Origin: Microcella humidisoli
GTDB taxonomy: Bacteria > Actinomycetota > Actinomycetes > Actinomycetales > Microbacteriaceae
Direction: 5' to 3'
Length of the DNA stretch: 64,000 nt
Assembly: GCF_024362325.1 (NCBI RefSeq)
Contig: NZ_CP101497.1
Location: 868,001-932,000, forward strand
Position 1 is the stretch's first letter. The number at the start of each line of letters is the position of its first letter. The notes under the pieces were generated by a model, which saw nothing but the letters and a program-made list of their open reading frames with translations, made no database searches and was not told the DNA's origin. The position numbers and the translations under genes were made by a program. This document shows positions 41,688 through 50,632 of this stretch, one piece after another.

Positions 41688-42767
41688 TCAGGCCACGGCC
41701 CAGTCGAGCGCGGCGGTGACCGCGTCGAGGTCGAGCGAGAACGGTGCGGCGCTCGGCCCCATGTCGCGCGGCGCGTCGTCGGAGCGGCCGATGACGGCGC
41801 CGTAGCGCAGGTCGCCCGCCGCGGCGAGCGAGCAGTAGTAGCCGTAGAGGTGCGCGTCGCTGAACAGCTCGACGACGGCGGTGCCGGGCGCGCAGTGCAC
41901 CAGGCCCGTGAGGGCCGAGCCGCTCACGCCCACGACGACGGCGGCGGCGGCGAAGTCGGCCGCCTGGTCTGCGCTCTGCATGGGGTCGTACAGCTCGAAG
42001 CCCCGATCGAGGGCGAGCTGCTCGATCGCCGCTTGCTCGACCGGCTCGCGCTCGTAGCCGCGCCGCACGACGAGCAGCCGACGGGTACCCGGGGCGGGGT
42101 CGCCGAGGCTCGCGCGGAACAGCCGGGGAACCATCGGCAGGTACTGCCGCCGCAAGCCCGGCAGGGTCGGCGCGAGCACCCGGTCGGCTCGCACCTGCTC
42201 GCCGCGGGCGAGGCGCACCAGGCGGTCGTCATCGAGGCCGAGGCGGCGCAGCACGCGGTCGCCCTCGGCCGACCGGTGGTCGGGAACCACGATCGTGTCG
42301 ATCTGGTCGAGATCGATGCCGGCCGCGCGAACGACGGCGAGCCGACCGAGCGCATCAGGTACGAAGTGGCCGTAGTGCTCGCCCCACGTGCTCATGAGCA
42401 CGAGCGCCGTGCCCCGCCGTCGGCGAGCGCGCCGGTCGGGCAGCGGCGGCGCCTCGGGGTCGGTGATGAGGTCGGCGCGCGAACCGAACCACGTGAGCTC
42501 GTGCAGGCCTCGGCCCGCCGCATCGAGCACCCAGCCACCCGAACCGACGATGGTGGCCGCGGGCACCTCGAGCACGCCGCGCTCGGGCATGTGCGGCTCG
42601 AAGAACTGCTCGACGGGCACGGCGCGGTCGCCGAACTGCTGCGGTGCCGGCAGAGGATACGGCGCGGCATCGGTCGCGCGATGCCAGACGGCACCGTCGG
42701 CCGTCGACTCGTCGATCGTGCGCAGGCGCGCCCGCCAATCGTCGTGCGTGCGTCGGAACAGGCCCAT
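41688..42767 (-). CDS. glycosyltransferase family 61 (DUF563)-like protein
   Basis: 359 residues. The C-terminal segment ADFAAAAVVVGVSGSALTGLVHCAPGTAVVELF matches the donor-site region of GT61 enzymes. STWGEHYGHFVPDALGRL is the upstream motif with the conserved His. Likely transfers a sugar in cell-wall or surface glycan synthesis. ATG at 42767 is 11 bp from the stop of the gene upstream, so it may be in the operon with the channel genes. Confidence 0.8.
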   Translation of the reverse strand: MGLFRRTHDDWRARLRTIDESTADGAVWHRATDAAPYPLPAPQQFGDRAVPVEQFFEPHMPERGVLEVPAATIVGSGGWVLDAAGRGLHELTWFGSRADLITDPEAPPLPDRRARRRRGTALVLMSTWGEHYGHFVPDALGRLAVVRAAGIDLDQIDTIVVPDHRSAEGDRVLRRLGLDDDRLVRLARGEQVRADRVLAPTLPGLRRQYLPMVPRLFRASLGDPAPGTRRLLVVRRGYEREPVEQAAIEQLALDRGFELYDPMQSADQAADFAAAAVVVGVSGSALTGLVHCAPGTAVVELFSDAHLYGYYCSLAAAGDLRYGAVIGRSDDAPRDMGPSAAPFSLDLDAVTAALDWAVA

Positions 42768-42778
42768 GCGCCGAGACG

Positions 42779-43993
42779 TTACACGGGTGCGACCGCGCTG
42801 GCCGTCGCCCCCTCCGTCATGAGCACCTCGGCGACGACGATCAGCCCGAGCACGAGGGCGGCACTGCCGAGCACGGTGGCGATCGAGAGGGGCACGATGA
42901 GCAGCGCGGGCAGCGAGCCGAGGGCGAGCAGGGCGAAGCGCATCATGACGCGCTCGGTGTGCATCCACTCGCCGACGCGGCCGAGCGAGATGCCCGCCCG
43001 GGCGCGCGCGGCACGCGCCGAGTCGAGCCCGCGACCCACGGTCTGCCGCGCGGCGGTCGCCGAGGTCGAGGCCCCGAGCCACCAGCCGACGAGCGCGGCG
43101 AGCACCGCGAGCACGAGCAGCCCGCCGATGATCGACGTGGCGTAGCCGAGCACCGCGTCGTAGATGACGCCGACGAGCGTCGACGACGTGGGCTCGACGA
43201 GCGCGGTCAGCACCGTGCGCCCCACCGCGAACCCCACCGCGAGCAGGCCCGTGACAACGGCCGCGAGCACGCCGAGCGTGCTGAGCATGAGCGGCCGGCG
43301 CCGGCTCAGCAGCAGGGCGCCGACGAGCAGGCCGGCGCAGATCCACGGCAGCCACGTGCCGATCGAGATGCCCACCTGGTAGACGGCGCGCGCGAGCGCG
43401 AGGTTCGGCACTTCGGCGATGACGATCGCGCGGTCGACCTCGGGGATCGCGGCCGCGAAGGGCACGCCTTGCGCGACCAGCGACGCGCGCACCTCGGCGA
43501 CGATGGGCCCGAGCGGCAGGCTCAGCGTGCCGTCGCGATCGAGGGCCAGCAGCGAGTCGGGGTCGCCCGCGAGCAGCCGAATGCTCTGCGCGTGCAGCAC
43601 CTCCACCGAGCCTGCCCATGCCGAGGCGAAGGCCGGCGAGCGCACGACCTCACCCACGACGTCCTCGACGAGCGCGCGGATGCCCGCGGCGATCGGCTCG
43701 CTCACGAGCCCGAGGGCGTCTTGTGCGCGCGGCCCGAGGTCGAGCGCCTCACCGAGCCCGCTCAGCAGCTCGGCGGTGACGGTCGAGATGTCGAGCTGGT
43801 CGTCGACGAGCGCCGTGACCTCGACGATGATGCGGTCGTGCACGGCGGGGTTCTCGGCGAGCGGTGCGAGCGCGGCGACGAAGCGCTCGGTCTGGGCGAG
43901 CTGCACCGTCGCCCAGTGGGACATGATTGCGGCGGGAAGCAGCAGCAGCGCGAGCGTCGCCAGGGCGCCCGCCGCGAACCGCCGCCCGCGCAT
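42779..43993 (-). CDS. polytopic membrane protein of unknown function
   Basis: 404 residues, not recognised. One N-terminal helix (about 7-27) is followed by a roughly 170-residue extracytoplasmic region rich in helices, then four to six more transmembrane segments (about 205-390). The ATG overlaps the stop of the ion channel (TGATG), so both are made together; it may be an accessory subunit, but nothing else supports this. Confidence 0.7.
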   Translation of the reverse strand: MRGRRFAAGALATLALLLLPAAIMSHWATVQLAQTERFVAALAPLAENPAVHDRIIVEVTALVDDQLDISTVTAELLSGLGEALDLGPRAQDALGLVSEPIAAGIRALVEDVVGEVVRSPAFASAWAGSVEVLHAQSIRLLAGDPDSLLALDRDGTLSLPLGPIVAEVRASLVAQGVPFAAAIPEVDRAIVIAEVPNLALARAVYQVGISIGTWLPWICAGLLVGALLLSRRRPLMLSTLGVLAAVVTGLLAVGFAVGRTVLTALVEPTSSTLVGVIYDAVLGYATSIIGGLLVLAVLAALVGWWLGASTSATAARQTVGRGLDSARAARARAGISLGRVGEWMHTERVMMRFALLALGSLPALLIVPLSIATVLGSAALVLGLIVVAEVLMTEGATASAVAPV

Positions 43994-44973
43994 CAGCGGG
44001 CCGCGGCCTTCAGGCGGTCGATCTCGTCGCGGATGCGCCGGATGTGGTCGGGGGATGCGGTGCCCGCGCCCGCCACCCCGTCGAGCTCGGTCGCCAGGGC
44101 GTCGAGGTCCGCGTGCGAGGTGTGAGCATCCCGTGCCGATGCCGGCACGTGGATGGTGCCCGTCGCCGTCGGCAGCCCCTCTTTCGCCCGGTCGGCCGTG
44201 ACTTCCTCGCGCGCCTGGTCCATGGCGGTGATGACGATGCCGATGAGGATGTTGAGCACGGTGAAGACGATGAAGAACATGTAGCTCAAGAAGTAGAGCA
44301 GGGCCCACGGCGTGACCTCGAGCCCGCCGAGGAACGAGTCGGGGAAGTTCTCGAGGGTCAGCATGACCGTGAGGGTCACCATGGCGGTGCCGATGTCGCC
44401 CCAGCGCTCGGGCACGGCATCGCCGAAGAGGTACACGCCGGCCATGGCGTAGATGAACATGAGGAACCCGATGAGCACGCCGAGGCTCGCGAGCGGCGCG
44501 ACCGACTTGATCATCGAGAGCATGAGGATGCGCGCTTCGGGCAGGAAGCGGAAGATGCGCAGGATGCGCAGCAGGCGCACGAGTCGGAAGATGACGGTGC
44601 CGCCGTCGAGGAACGGGATGAGCACGACGATGAGGAAGTCGAAGACGTTCCACGGGTTGCGGAAGAACATCCACGGCTTCGCCCCGTACGAGACGATGCG
44701 CAGCACGACCTCGATCGTGTAGAACACGAGGGCCGCCCGGTCGATGGCGATGGCGACGGCGGCCACGCCGGGCGCGACATCGTCGTAGGTCAGGATGGCG
44801 AGCGCGGCCGCGTTGGCGATGATGACCGCGATGACGACGATCTCGAAGGCGTTGCCGTACATGAGGCGCGCGAGCCACTGGATGCGGTACGGCGCGAGCT
44901 GCACCGTCGCGGTGGTGAAGACGCCGGGTGAGACCGTCGTGGCGGCGGAATCAGCGGGGGCGGGAGCGGTCAT
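43993..44973 (-). CDS. voltage-gated cation channel (bacterial NaV/CaV-like)
   Basis: 326 residues, six helices. S4 carries five Arg at every third position (Arg130, 133, 136, 139, 142; FRLVRLLRILRIFRF). The pore loop between S5 and S6 has filter TLENFPD at 206-212, where known bacterial sodium channels have TLESW-type filters. S6 is YMFFIVFTVLNILIGIVITAM. The C-terminal cytosolic helix IRRIRDEIDRLK could form the tetramer bundle seen in this family. Ion selectivity cannot be read with certainty; see the finding. Coupled to a downstream membrane protein. Confidence 0.88.
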   Translation of the reverse strand: MTAPAPADSAATTVSPGVFTTATVQLAPYRIQWLARLMYGNAFEIVVIAVIIANAAALAILTYDDVAPGVAAVAIAIDRAALVFYTIEVVLRIVSYGAKPWMFFRNPWNVFDFLIVVLIPFLDGGTVIFRLVRLLRILRIFRFLPEARILMLSMIKSVAPLASLGVLIGFLMFIYAMAGVYLFGDAVPERWGDIGTAMVTLTVMLTLENFPDSFLGGLEVTPWALLYFLSYMFFIVFTVLNILIGIVITAMDQAREEVTADRAKEGLPTATGTIHVPASARDAHTSHADLDALATELDGVAGAGTASPDHIRRIRDEIDRLKAAAR

Positions 44974-45049
44974 GGCGAATCGCTTTCGGTCGGGGTGTGC
45001 TCACGCTAGCAACACCCCGACCGGCCACGAAACGGGCTCGGGCTCCCCC

Positions 45050-48000
45050 TTACGCGGGGGCTCCTGTGGCGGCGGCCGCCTTCTTCGCCCGACGGTCTTC
45101 GCGGCGCTCTTTCGCGCCCTCGACGACGTAGTACAGGGCCGGCAGCACGACGAGCGTGAGCAGGGTCGACGAGATGAGTCCGCCGATGACGATGACGGCG
45201 AGCGGCTGCGAGATGAACCCGCCGCTGCCGGTCAGGCCGAGGCCCAGCGGCAGCAGCGCGAAGATCGTCGCCGCGGCGGTCATGAGGATCGGCCGCAGTC
45301 GGCGCGACGAGCCCTCGATGATCGCCTCGCGGGCGCGCATGCCGCGCTCGCGGTACTGGTTGACGAGGTCGATGAGCACGATCGCGTTCGTCACGACGAT
45401 GCCGATGAGCATGAGCACGCCGATGAGCGAGGGCACACCGAGCGGAATGCCCGAGATGACCTGCAGGCCGATCGCCCCGGTCGCCGCGAACGGCACCGAG
45501 ATGAGCAGCAGCAACGGCTGGCGCAGGCTCTTGAAGGTCGCGACCATGACGACGTAGACGATGAGGATGGCCGCGAGCAGCGCGAGCCCGAGCTGGCTGA
45601 ACGCGTCGCCCTGCTGCGCGGTGACGCCGCCGAGGCTCGCCGAGGCGCTGTCGGGCAGGTCGAGCTCGTCGACCGCGGCCTGCACGAGCGCCGAGGCCGT
45701 GCCGGTGTCATCGGTGCCGGGCGTGACGGTCACCGTCGCGCTGCGCGTGCCGCGGATGGTCGTGATGCTCGCGGGCCCCTCCTGCTCGTCGACCGTCGCG
45801 AGCTCAGAGAGCGGCTGCGGGCCGATGGCGGTCGGGATGCTGAAATCACGCAGCTCTTCCGCCGTCGTGGGCGCATCGGGGTTGGGCAGGAAGATCGAGA
45901 GGTTCTTCTCGTCGAGCACGACCGACCCGACCGAGGCGGGGAACATCGCCGCGGTCACGATGCCGCCCACGGCGACCTCGCTCAGGCCGAGCTCGGCCGC
46001 GCGCTCGCGGTCGACGCGGATCGCCAGGTAGGGCTGCGTCTCGGCGAGGTTGCTCGTGGCCTCGGCGGTCACGTCGAGCTCGCGCACGGCGTCGAGCACG
46101 TCTTGCGCCGCGGCTTCGAGGTCGGCACGGTTCGCGGCCGTGATGTCGACCTCGATGTCGCTCGAGCCGAAGCCGCCGCCACCGCCCGAGGCCTGCACGC
46201 TGATCTCGCCGGCGTCGCTGATGTCAGCGAGAGCATCCCGAACCGTCGCCTGGAGGGCGTCCTGGTCGGCGTCGGCGTCGGTCGTGATGGAGAAGGTGAT
46301 GTCGCTGCCGCCGCCGAAGATCGCGGCGAGCGAGCCCTGACCCGAGCCGATCGAGGCCTGCACGGTCTCGATGCCGTCGATATCGAGCAGCGTCGATTCG
46401 ACGGTCGTGGCGGCCTCGTCGAGCGCTTCGAGGCTCGCGCCGTTCTCGAGCGTCTGCGTGACGGTGAGGGTGTTCTGGCCCGAGTTGCCGATGAAGGTCG
46501 TCTTGAGGCCCGTGGCGAGGAAGCCCGTGCCGACGAGGATGAGGATCGACATGAGCAGGGTGATGGCCGGGAACTTCAGAGTCCAGCGGATGACCGGCAG
46601 GTAGCCGCGCTGCAGCAGCGTCGGGCGGGCCGACTCCTCGTCGATCGAGAGCGGCGCGGCCTCGACGGCCTCGTCGGGTGCGGCGTGCGCGCCGACCTTC
46701 TTCGGCTTGGGGGCGCGCAAGAACCAGTAGGCCAGCACGGGCACGATCGTGAGCGAGACGAAGAGCGAGGCGGCGAGCGCGATCGTCGTCGTGAGGGCGA
46801 AGGGCCGGAAGAGCTCGCCCGTGACGTCGCCGACGAGGGCGAGCGGCAGGAAGACGGCGATCGTTGTGACGGTCGAGGCGGTGATCGCCGTGGCGACCTC
46901 CTTGACGCCCGTGAGGATGGCGGTCTTCTTGTCCTCCCCGAGGCCGAGGTGGCGCTTGATGTTTTCGACGACGACGATCGAGTCGTCGACGACGCGACCG
47001 ATCGAGATCGTCAGCGCGCCGAGCGTGATGATGTTGAGCGAGTAGCCCGCGACCTGCATGCCGATGAAGGTCAGCAGCACCGAGGTGGGGATCGAGATGG
47101 CCGTGACGAGCGTCGAGCGGATCGACAGCAGGAACACGAGGATGACGATGACGGCGAAGACGAGTCCGAGCACGCCCTCGACCGCGAGCGACTCGATCGA
47201 CTTCTCGATGAACGGCGCCTGGTCGAACACGATCGTGAACTCGGTGTTCGAGCCGATCGCGTCGGCGATCGCCGGCAGCGCTGCCTGCACCGCGCGCGAC
47301 ACGTCGACCGTGTTGCCCGCGGGGGTCTTGGTGACACCGATCGTCAGGGCGTCCTCGCCGTTGACGCGGCTGTAGTTGGTGACGGGGTCGTCGACGATCG
47401 CGACCTCGGCGACGTCGGCGATGGTCGTGATCTCGGCGCTCTCGGCGCCGATGAGCGGCAGGGCGGCGAGCTCGTCGAGCGAGGCGATGCGCACACCCGA
47501 GAGCACGACGAGGGTGCGGCCGTCTTCCGTGATCGATCCGGCGGGCAGCAGCACGCCGTAGTCCTCGAGCGCATCGGTGATGTCGACGTTCGACAGGCCG
47601 AGGCTGCGCAGCTCGTCGGCGTCGGGCGTGATCGTGACGCGCTGACCGAGGGCACCCTGCACCGAGACCTCGCGCACGCCGACGAGGTCGGTGAGGTCGG
47701 GCACGGCCTGGTTCTCGAGTGCGGCGTCGAGGTCGGCCGCGCTGAGGTCGCTCGTGACGGCGATCTGCAGCACGGGCAGGTCGTCGATCGAGCCGACGAT
47801 CACCTGCGGCTCGACGTCGGCCGGCAGGTCGAGGCGGTTGACGGCGAGCTGCACGCGCTGCTCGGCGCGCACGATGTCGGCACCGAAGTCGAACGAGGCC
47901 GAGACGACCGAGAAGCCCGTGCTCGAGGTCGCGTTCGAGGCGTCGAGCCCGCTGACGCCCTGAATGGCCGTCTCGATCGGGGTCGAGACGTCCTGCTCGA

Positions 48001-48178
48001 CGATCTCCGGAGCCGCGCCCGGGTACTGCGTGACGATGACGATCTGCGAGGCCGAGATCGTGGGAATCAGCTCTTGCTTGAGCGTCGTGAGTGCGAGCCC
48101 GCCGAACAGGCCCACGACGATCGTGACCAGAGCGATGAGCGCACGGTTGCGCAGGCTGAACACCGAGAGGAGGTGCAC
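45050..48178 (-). CDS. RND superfamily efflux transporter
   Basis: 1042 residues, AcrB-like topology with 12 helices and two large extracellular loops. The proton-relay helix ISIGRVVDDSIVVVENI and the paired R-like helix are present. It resembles the single-protein RND pumps of Gram-positives such as SwrC/YerP; no membrane-fusion partner or outer channel is present. Substrate likely an amphipathic compound or lipopeptide. GTG start with a TetR-like palindrome in its upstream region. Confidence 0.92.
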   Translation of the reverse strand: MHLLSVFSLRNRALIALVTIVVGLFGGLALTTLKQELIPTISASQIVIVTQYPGAAPEIVEQDVSTPIETAIQGVSGLDASNATSSTGFSVVSASFDFGADIVRAEQRVQLAVNRLDLPADVEPQVIVGSIDDLPVLQIAVTSDLSAADLDAALENQAVPDLTDLVGVREVSVQGALGQRVTITPDADELRSLGLSNVDITDALEDYGVLLPAGSITEDGRTLVVLSGVRIASLDELAALPLIGAESAEITTIADVAEVAIVDDPVTNYSRVNGEDALTIGVTKTPAGNTVDVSRAVQAALPAIADAIGSNTEFTIVFDQAPFIEKSIESLAVEGVLGLVFAVIVILVFLLSIRSTLVTAISIPTSVLLTFIGMQVAGYSLNIITLGALTISIGRVVDDSIVVVENIKRHLGLGEDKKTAILTGVKEVATAITASTVTTIAVFLPLALVGDVTGELFRPFALTTTIALAASLFVSLTIVPVLAYWFLRAPKPKKVGAHAAPDEAVEAAPLSIDEESARPTLLQRGYLPVIRWTLKFPAITLLMSILILVGTGFLATGLKTTFIGNSGQNTLTVTQTLENGASLEALDEAATTVESTLLDIDGIETVQASIGSGQGSLAAIFGGGSDITFSITTDADADQDALQATVRDALADISDAGEISVQASGGGGGFGSSDIEVDITAANRADLEAAAQDVLDAVRELDVTAEATSNLAETQPYLAIRVDRERAAELGLSEVAVGGIVTAAMFPASVGSVVLDEKNLSIFLPNPDAPTTAEELRDFSIPTAIGPQPLSELATVDEQEGPASITTIRGTRSATVTVTPGTDDTGTASALVQAAVDELDLPDSASASLGGVTAQQGDAFSQLGLALLAAILIVYVVMVATFKSLRQPLLLLISVPFAATGAIGLQVISGIPLGVPSLIGVLMLIGIVVTNAIVLIDLVNQYRERGMRAREAIIEGSSRRLRPILMTAAATIFALLPLGLGLTGSGGFISQPLAVIVIGGLISSTLLTLVVLPALYYVVEGAKERREDRRAKKAAAATGAPA

Positions 48179-48317
48179 GGTTACTCCGGTCGTACGGCGG
48201 GCAGGAGAGCCCGAGGTGGCTGTGTGGGGGCAGGTCGATGCGCGACGATGCGCGGGTCAGCATCCCAGCGCACGCTGAGTATTCACACAGCGAACGATAG
48301 ATGCGCACCCCGAATCA

Positions 48318-48329
48318 GACCGATCGGTC
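48318..48329. promoter_or_regulatory. 12-bp palindrome upstream of the RND pump
   Basis: GACCGATCGGTC, a perfect palindrome 140 bp upstream of the RND start and 11 bp before the MocR stop. The form ACCGATCGGT is common in TetR-family operators. No TetR gene is in the window. Confidence 0.45.
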
Positions 48330-48345
48330 AGGATGCCCGCTCACG

Positions 48346-49797
48346 CTACACGACCGCCGCGAGCAGCTCCTCCGAGGCCGCGATCGGCTCGCGCGTGCCC
48401 ACACGGTGCCACGCGCGCTGCAGCAGGTCGAGGGCCGGGATCGTCACCTCGGCCGGGTGGCAGAACGGCAGCCGCACGAAGCGCTCGAAGGCGCCGTCGA
48501 GGCCGAAGCGCGGGCCGGCGCCCACGAGCAGCCCTTCGGCGCGCGCGGCGAGCGCGAGCTGCGAGCTGACGGGCGCCCCGAGGTTCACCCACAGACTGAG
48601 GCCGCCGTCGACGTGCGGCACCGACCAGGTGGGGAAGCGCTGGCGCAGCTCGGCGAGCATGAGGGAGTGGCCGGCGCGCAGCTGCTCGCGGCGGGCATCC
48701 AGCACCCGGTCGTAGCTCTCGAGCAGGCGCAGCAGCACGAGCTGCTCGAGCACGGGCGACCCGAGGTCGCCGGCGAGGCGCGCGAGCGAGAGGCGCGTGA
48801 TGAGGTCGCGCTCCGCACGGATCCAGCCGAGGCGCACGCCGCCCCAGATGCTCTTGCCGACCGAGCCGACCGTGACGACGCTCGCCCCGCGCTCGGCCGC
48901 GCCGACGGCGAACGGAGCGGGCTGCTCAGCGCGGTCGAAGCCGAGCTCGCTCATGGTCTCGTCGACGAGCAGCAGGGTGCCGTGCGCGGCGGCGAGCTCG
49001 TGCAGTCGGGCGCGCTGCTCGGGAGGCATCGTGCGGCCGGTGGGGTTGTGGAAGTCGGGCATGAGGTAGGCGAGCGCGGGCGCCGTGCGGGGCACGACCT
49101 GCTCGAGCACCTCGTCGTTCCAGCCCTCGTCGGTCGTGACGGGCACGGTGACGAGGCGCGCGCCGGCGAGCTGCAGGGCTTCGACGGCGTGCGGGTAGCT
49201 CGGCGCTTCGACGAGGGCGCGGTCGCCGCGCGAGAGCACGGTGCGCGCGATGAGCGCGATGGCGTGCTGGGCGCCGAGCGTGATCATGACCTCGTCGGCC
49301 TCGGTCGGCAGGCCGCGGGCGGTGTAGCGGTCGGCGATGGCCTGGCGCAGCACGCGCAGGCCCACCGGGTCGAATCCGCTCTCGTGCAGGTGGGCGGGCA
49401 GTAGCTCGGCCGCTTCGCGCGCGGCTTCGGCGACGATGGGGATGGCGGGAAGGGTGGCCTTCGAGAGGTCGAGCATGCCGGGTCCGGCGGTCTCGCCGAG
49501 CGCGGGCACGCCGTCCGTGAAGCCGCGCGGCAGCCGGGCGACGGTGCCCGAGCCGCGCACGCTCTGCGCGTAGCCGAGCTCGCGCAACCGGGCGTAGGCG
49601 CTCGCGACCGTCGTGCGGCTGAGCGACTCGTGCTCGGCGAGCAGGCGCTCGGCGGGCAGGCGGGTGCCGAGCGTGATGCGGCCGTCGAGGATGAGCAGGC
49701 GGATGCGATCGGCGAGCGCCTCGTAGATCGGCGTCGTGCCGCTCGGGCGCCACGCCCCCAGTTGAGAGGCCAATGCGCGGGCAGACAGGGTCGTCAT
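48346..49797 (-). CDS. MocR-family transcriptional regulator (GntR HTH + aminotransferase domain)
   Basis: 483 residues. N-terminal GntR winged helix (about 15-85: LPAERLLAEHESLSRTTVASAY) joined to a fold-type I PLP domain with the cofactor Lys in GSVGKSIWGG and Asp/Asn in MPDFHNPTGR. MocR proteins sense PLP or amino-acid metabolites. ATG at 49797 (MTTLSARAL) is where the HTH begins. Divergent from a YczE-type membrane gene, the usual MocR/YczE pairing. Confidence 0.93.
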   Translation of the reverse strand: MTTLSARALASQLGAWRPSGTTPIYEALADRIRLLILDGRITLGTRLPAERLLAEHESLSRTTVASAYARLRELGYAQSVRGSGTVARLPRGFTDGVPALGETAGPGMLDLSKATLPAIPIVAEAAREAAELLPAHLHESGFDPVGLRVLRQAIADRYTARGLPTEADEVMITLGAQHAIALIARTVLSRGDRALVEAPSYPHAVEALQLAGARLVTVPVTTDEGWNDEVLEQVVPRTAPALAYLMPDFHNPTGRTMPPEQRARLHELAAAHGTLLLVDETMSELGFDRAEQPAPFAVGAAERGASVVTVGSVGKSIWGGVRLGWIRAERDLITRLSLARLAGDLGSPVLEQLVLLRLLESYDRVLDARREQLRAGHSLMLAELRQRFPTWSVPHVDGGLSLWVNLGAPVSSQLALAARAEGLLVGAGPRFGLDGAFERFVRLPFCHPAEVTIPALDLLQRAWHRVGTREPIAASEELLAAVV

Positions 49798-49813
49798 GCG
49801 GCCACTGTACCCG

Positions 49814-49840
49814 AATTGGCATCTTGTGGGCAGTCCAATT
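49814..49840. promoter_or_regulatory. inverted AATTGG/CCAATT pair between MocR and YczE genes
   Basis: AATTGG at 49814-49819 and CCAATT at 49835-49840 are exact complements, centred 21 bp apart, about two DNA turns. They sit within the 62-bp divergent promoter region and are the best candidate for the MocR operator. Confidence 0.65.
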
Positions 49841-49859
49841 GGGCGAGCAGGATGGGGCC

Positions 49860-50495
49860 ATGATCGCAACCGGCACGGCACCGCGCCGCATCCTCGTCCG
49901 CCGCTGGGGGCAGCTGCTCCTCGGGCTCTTCTTCTACGGGATCGCCGTCGCGCTGCTCATCCGGGCCGATGTCGGCCTCGACCCGTGGACGGTCTTCGCC
50001 CAGGGCCTCGAGGTGCAGACGGGCTGGTCGATCGGCCTCATCGTCGTGCTCATCGGGGCGGCCGTGCTGCTGCTCTGGATCCCCATCCGCCAGAAGCCGG
50101 GCATCGGCACCGTGCTCAACGTGCTGCTCATCGGGCCCGTGCTCGACCTGGCGATGCTCGTGATCGAGACCCCCGAGGGGCTGTGGGCGCAGTGGCTCAT
50201 GTTCGCCGGCGGCCTCGCGCTGCTCGCCGTGGCCACGGGCCTCTACATCGGGGCGCGCTTTGGACCGGGTCCGCGCGACGGCCTCATGACGGGCGCGCAC
50301 GCGCGCTTCGGCTGGAAGATCTGGAAGGTGCGCACGGGCGTCGAGGTGACGGTGCTCGCGATCGGCTGGCTGCTCGGCGGCACGGTCGGCTTCGGCACGG
50401 TCGCCTTCGCGCTGCTCATCGGCCCCATGGTGGGCGTCACGCTGCCGCTGTTGCGCGTTCCGGAACCGTCGCGCCCGACGGCGGTGACCGCATGA
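49860..50495 (+). CDS. YczE/YyaS-type membrane protein
   Basis: 211 residues, five hydrophobic helices. FFYGIAVALLIRADVGLDPWTVFAQGL and YIGARFGPGPRDGLMTG are hallmarks of this family. In many bacteria it lies next to a MocR regulator and may be a transporter linked to vitamin B6 or related metabolites; transport has not been shown. Its stop overlaps a small downstream gene (ATGA). Confidence 0.85.
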   Translation: MIATGTAPRRILVRRWGQLLLGLFFYGIAVALLIRADVGLDPWTVFAQGLEVQTGWSIGLIVVLIGAAVLLLWIPIRQKPGIGTVLNVLLIGPVLDLAMLVIETPEGLWAQWLMFAGGLALLAVATGLYIGARFGPGPRDGLMTGAHARFGWKIWKVRTGVEVTVLAIGWLLGGTVGFGTVAFALLIGPMVGVTLPLLRVPEPSRPTAVTA

Positions 50496-50632
50496 TCTCG
50501 CTCACGATCGCGCTTGGCGGCCTCGCCCTGTGGGCGGTCATCGCCACGATCGAGGTGGTGGCGAGGGACGGGTACGGGCCCATACCCGTCCGCTCGCACC
50601 ACGGGTTCTACGCGAGCTCGCTCGCCGCGTAG
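50492..50632 (+). CDS. small membrane protein (46 aa) coupled to YczE-type gene
   Basis: 46 residues: one helix (SLTIALGGLALWAVIATI) then EVVARDGYGPIPVRS and a polar tail. The ATG overlaps the upstream stop as ATGA, a strong coupling signal. Its 3' end overlaps the convergent MerR gene by 25 bp. The VARDGYG motif after a single helix recurs in small proteins of related actinobacteria. Function unknown. Confidence 0.7.
   Translation: MISLTIALGGLALWAVIATIEVVARDGYGPIPVRSHHGFYASSLAA

Noticed and set aside
42779..44878. One long fused frame joining the channel region to the downstream membrane protein
   Set aside because: The N-terminal part is out of frame with the channel and has no homology; the true start is the ATG overlapping the channel stop.
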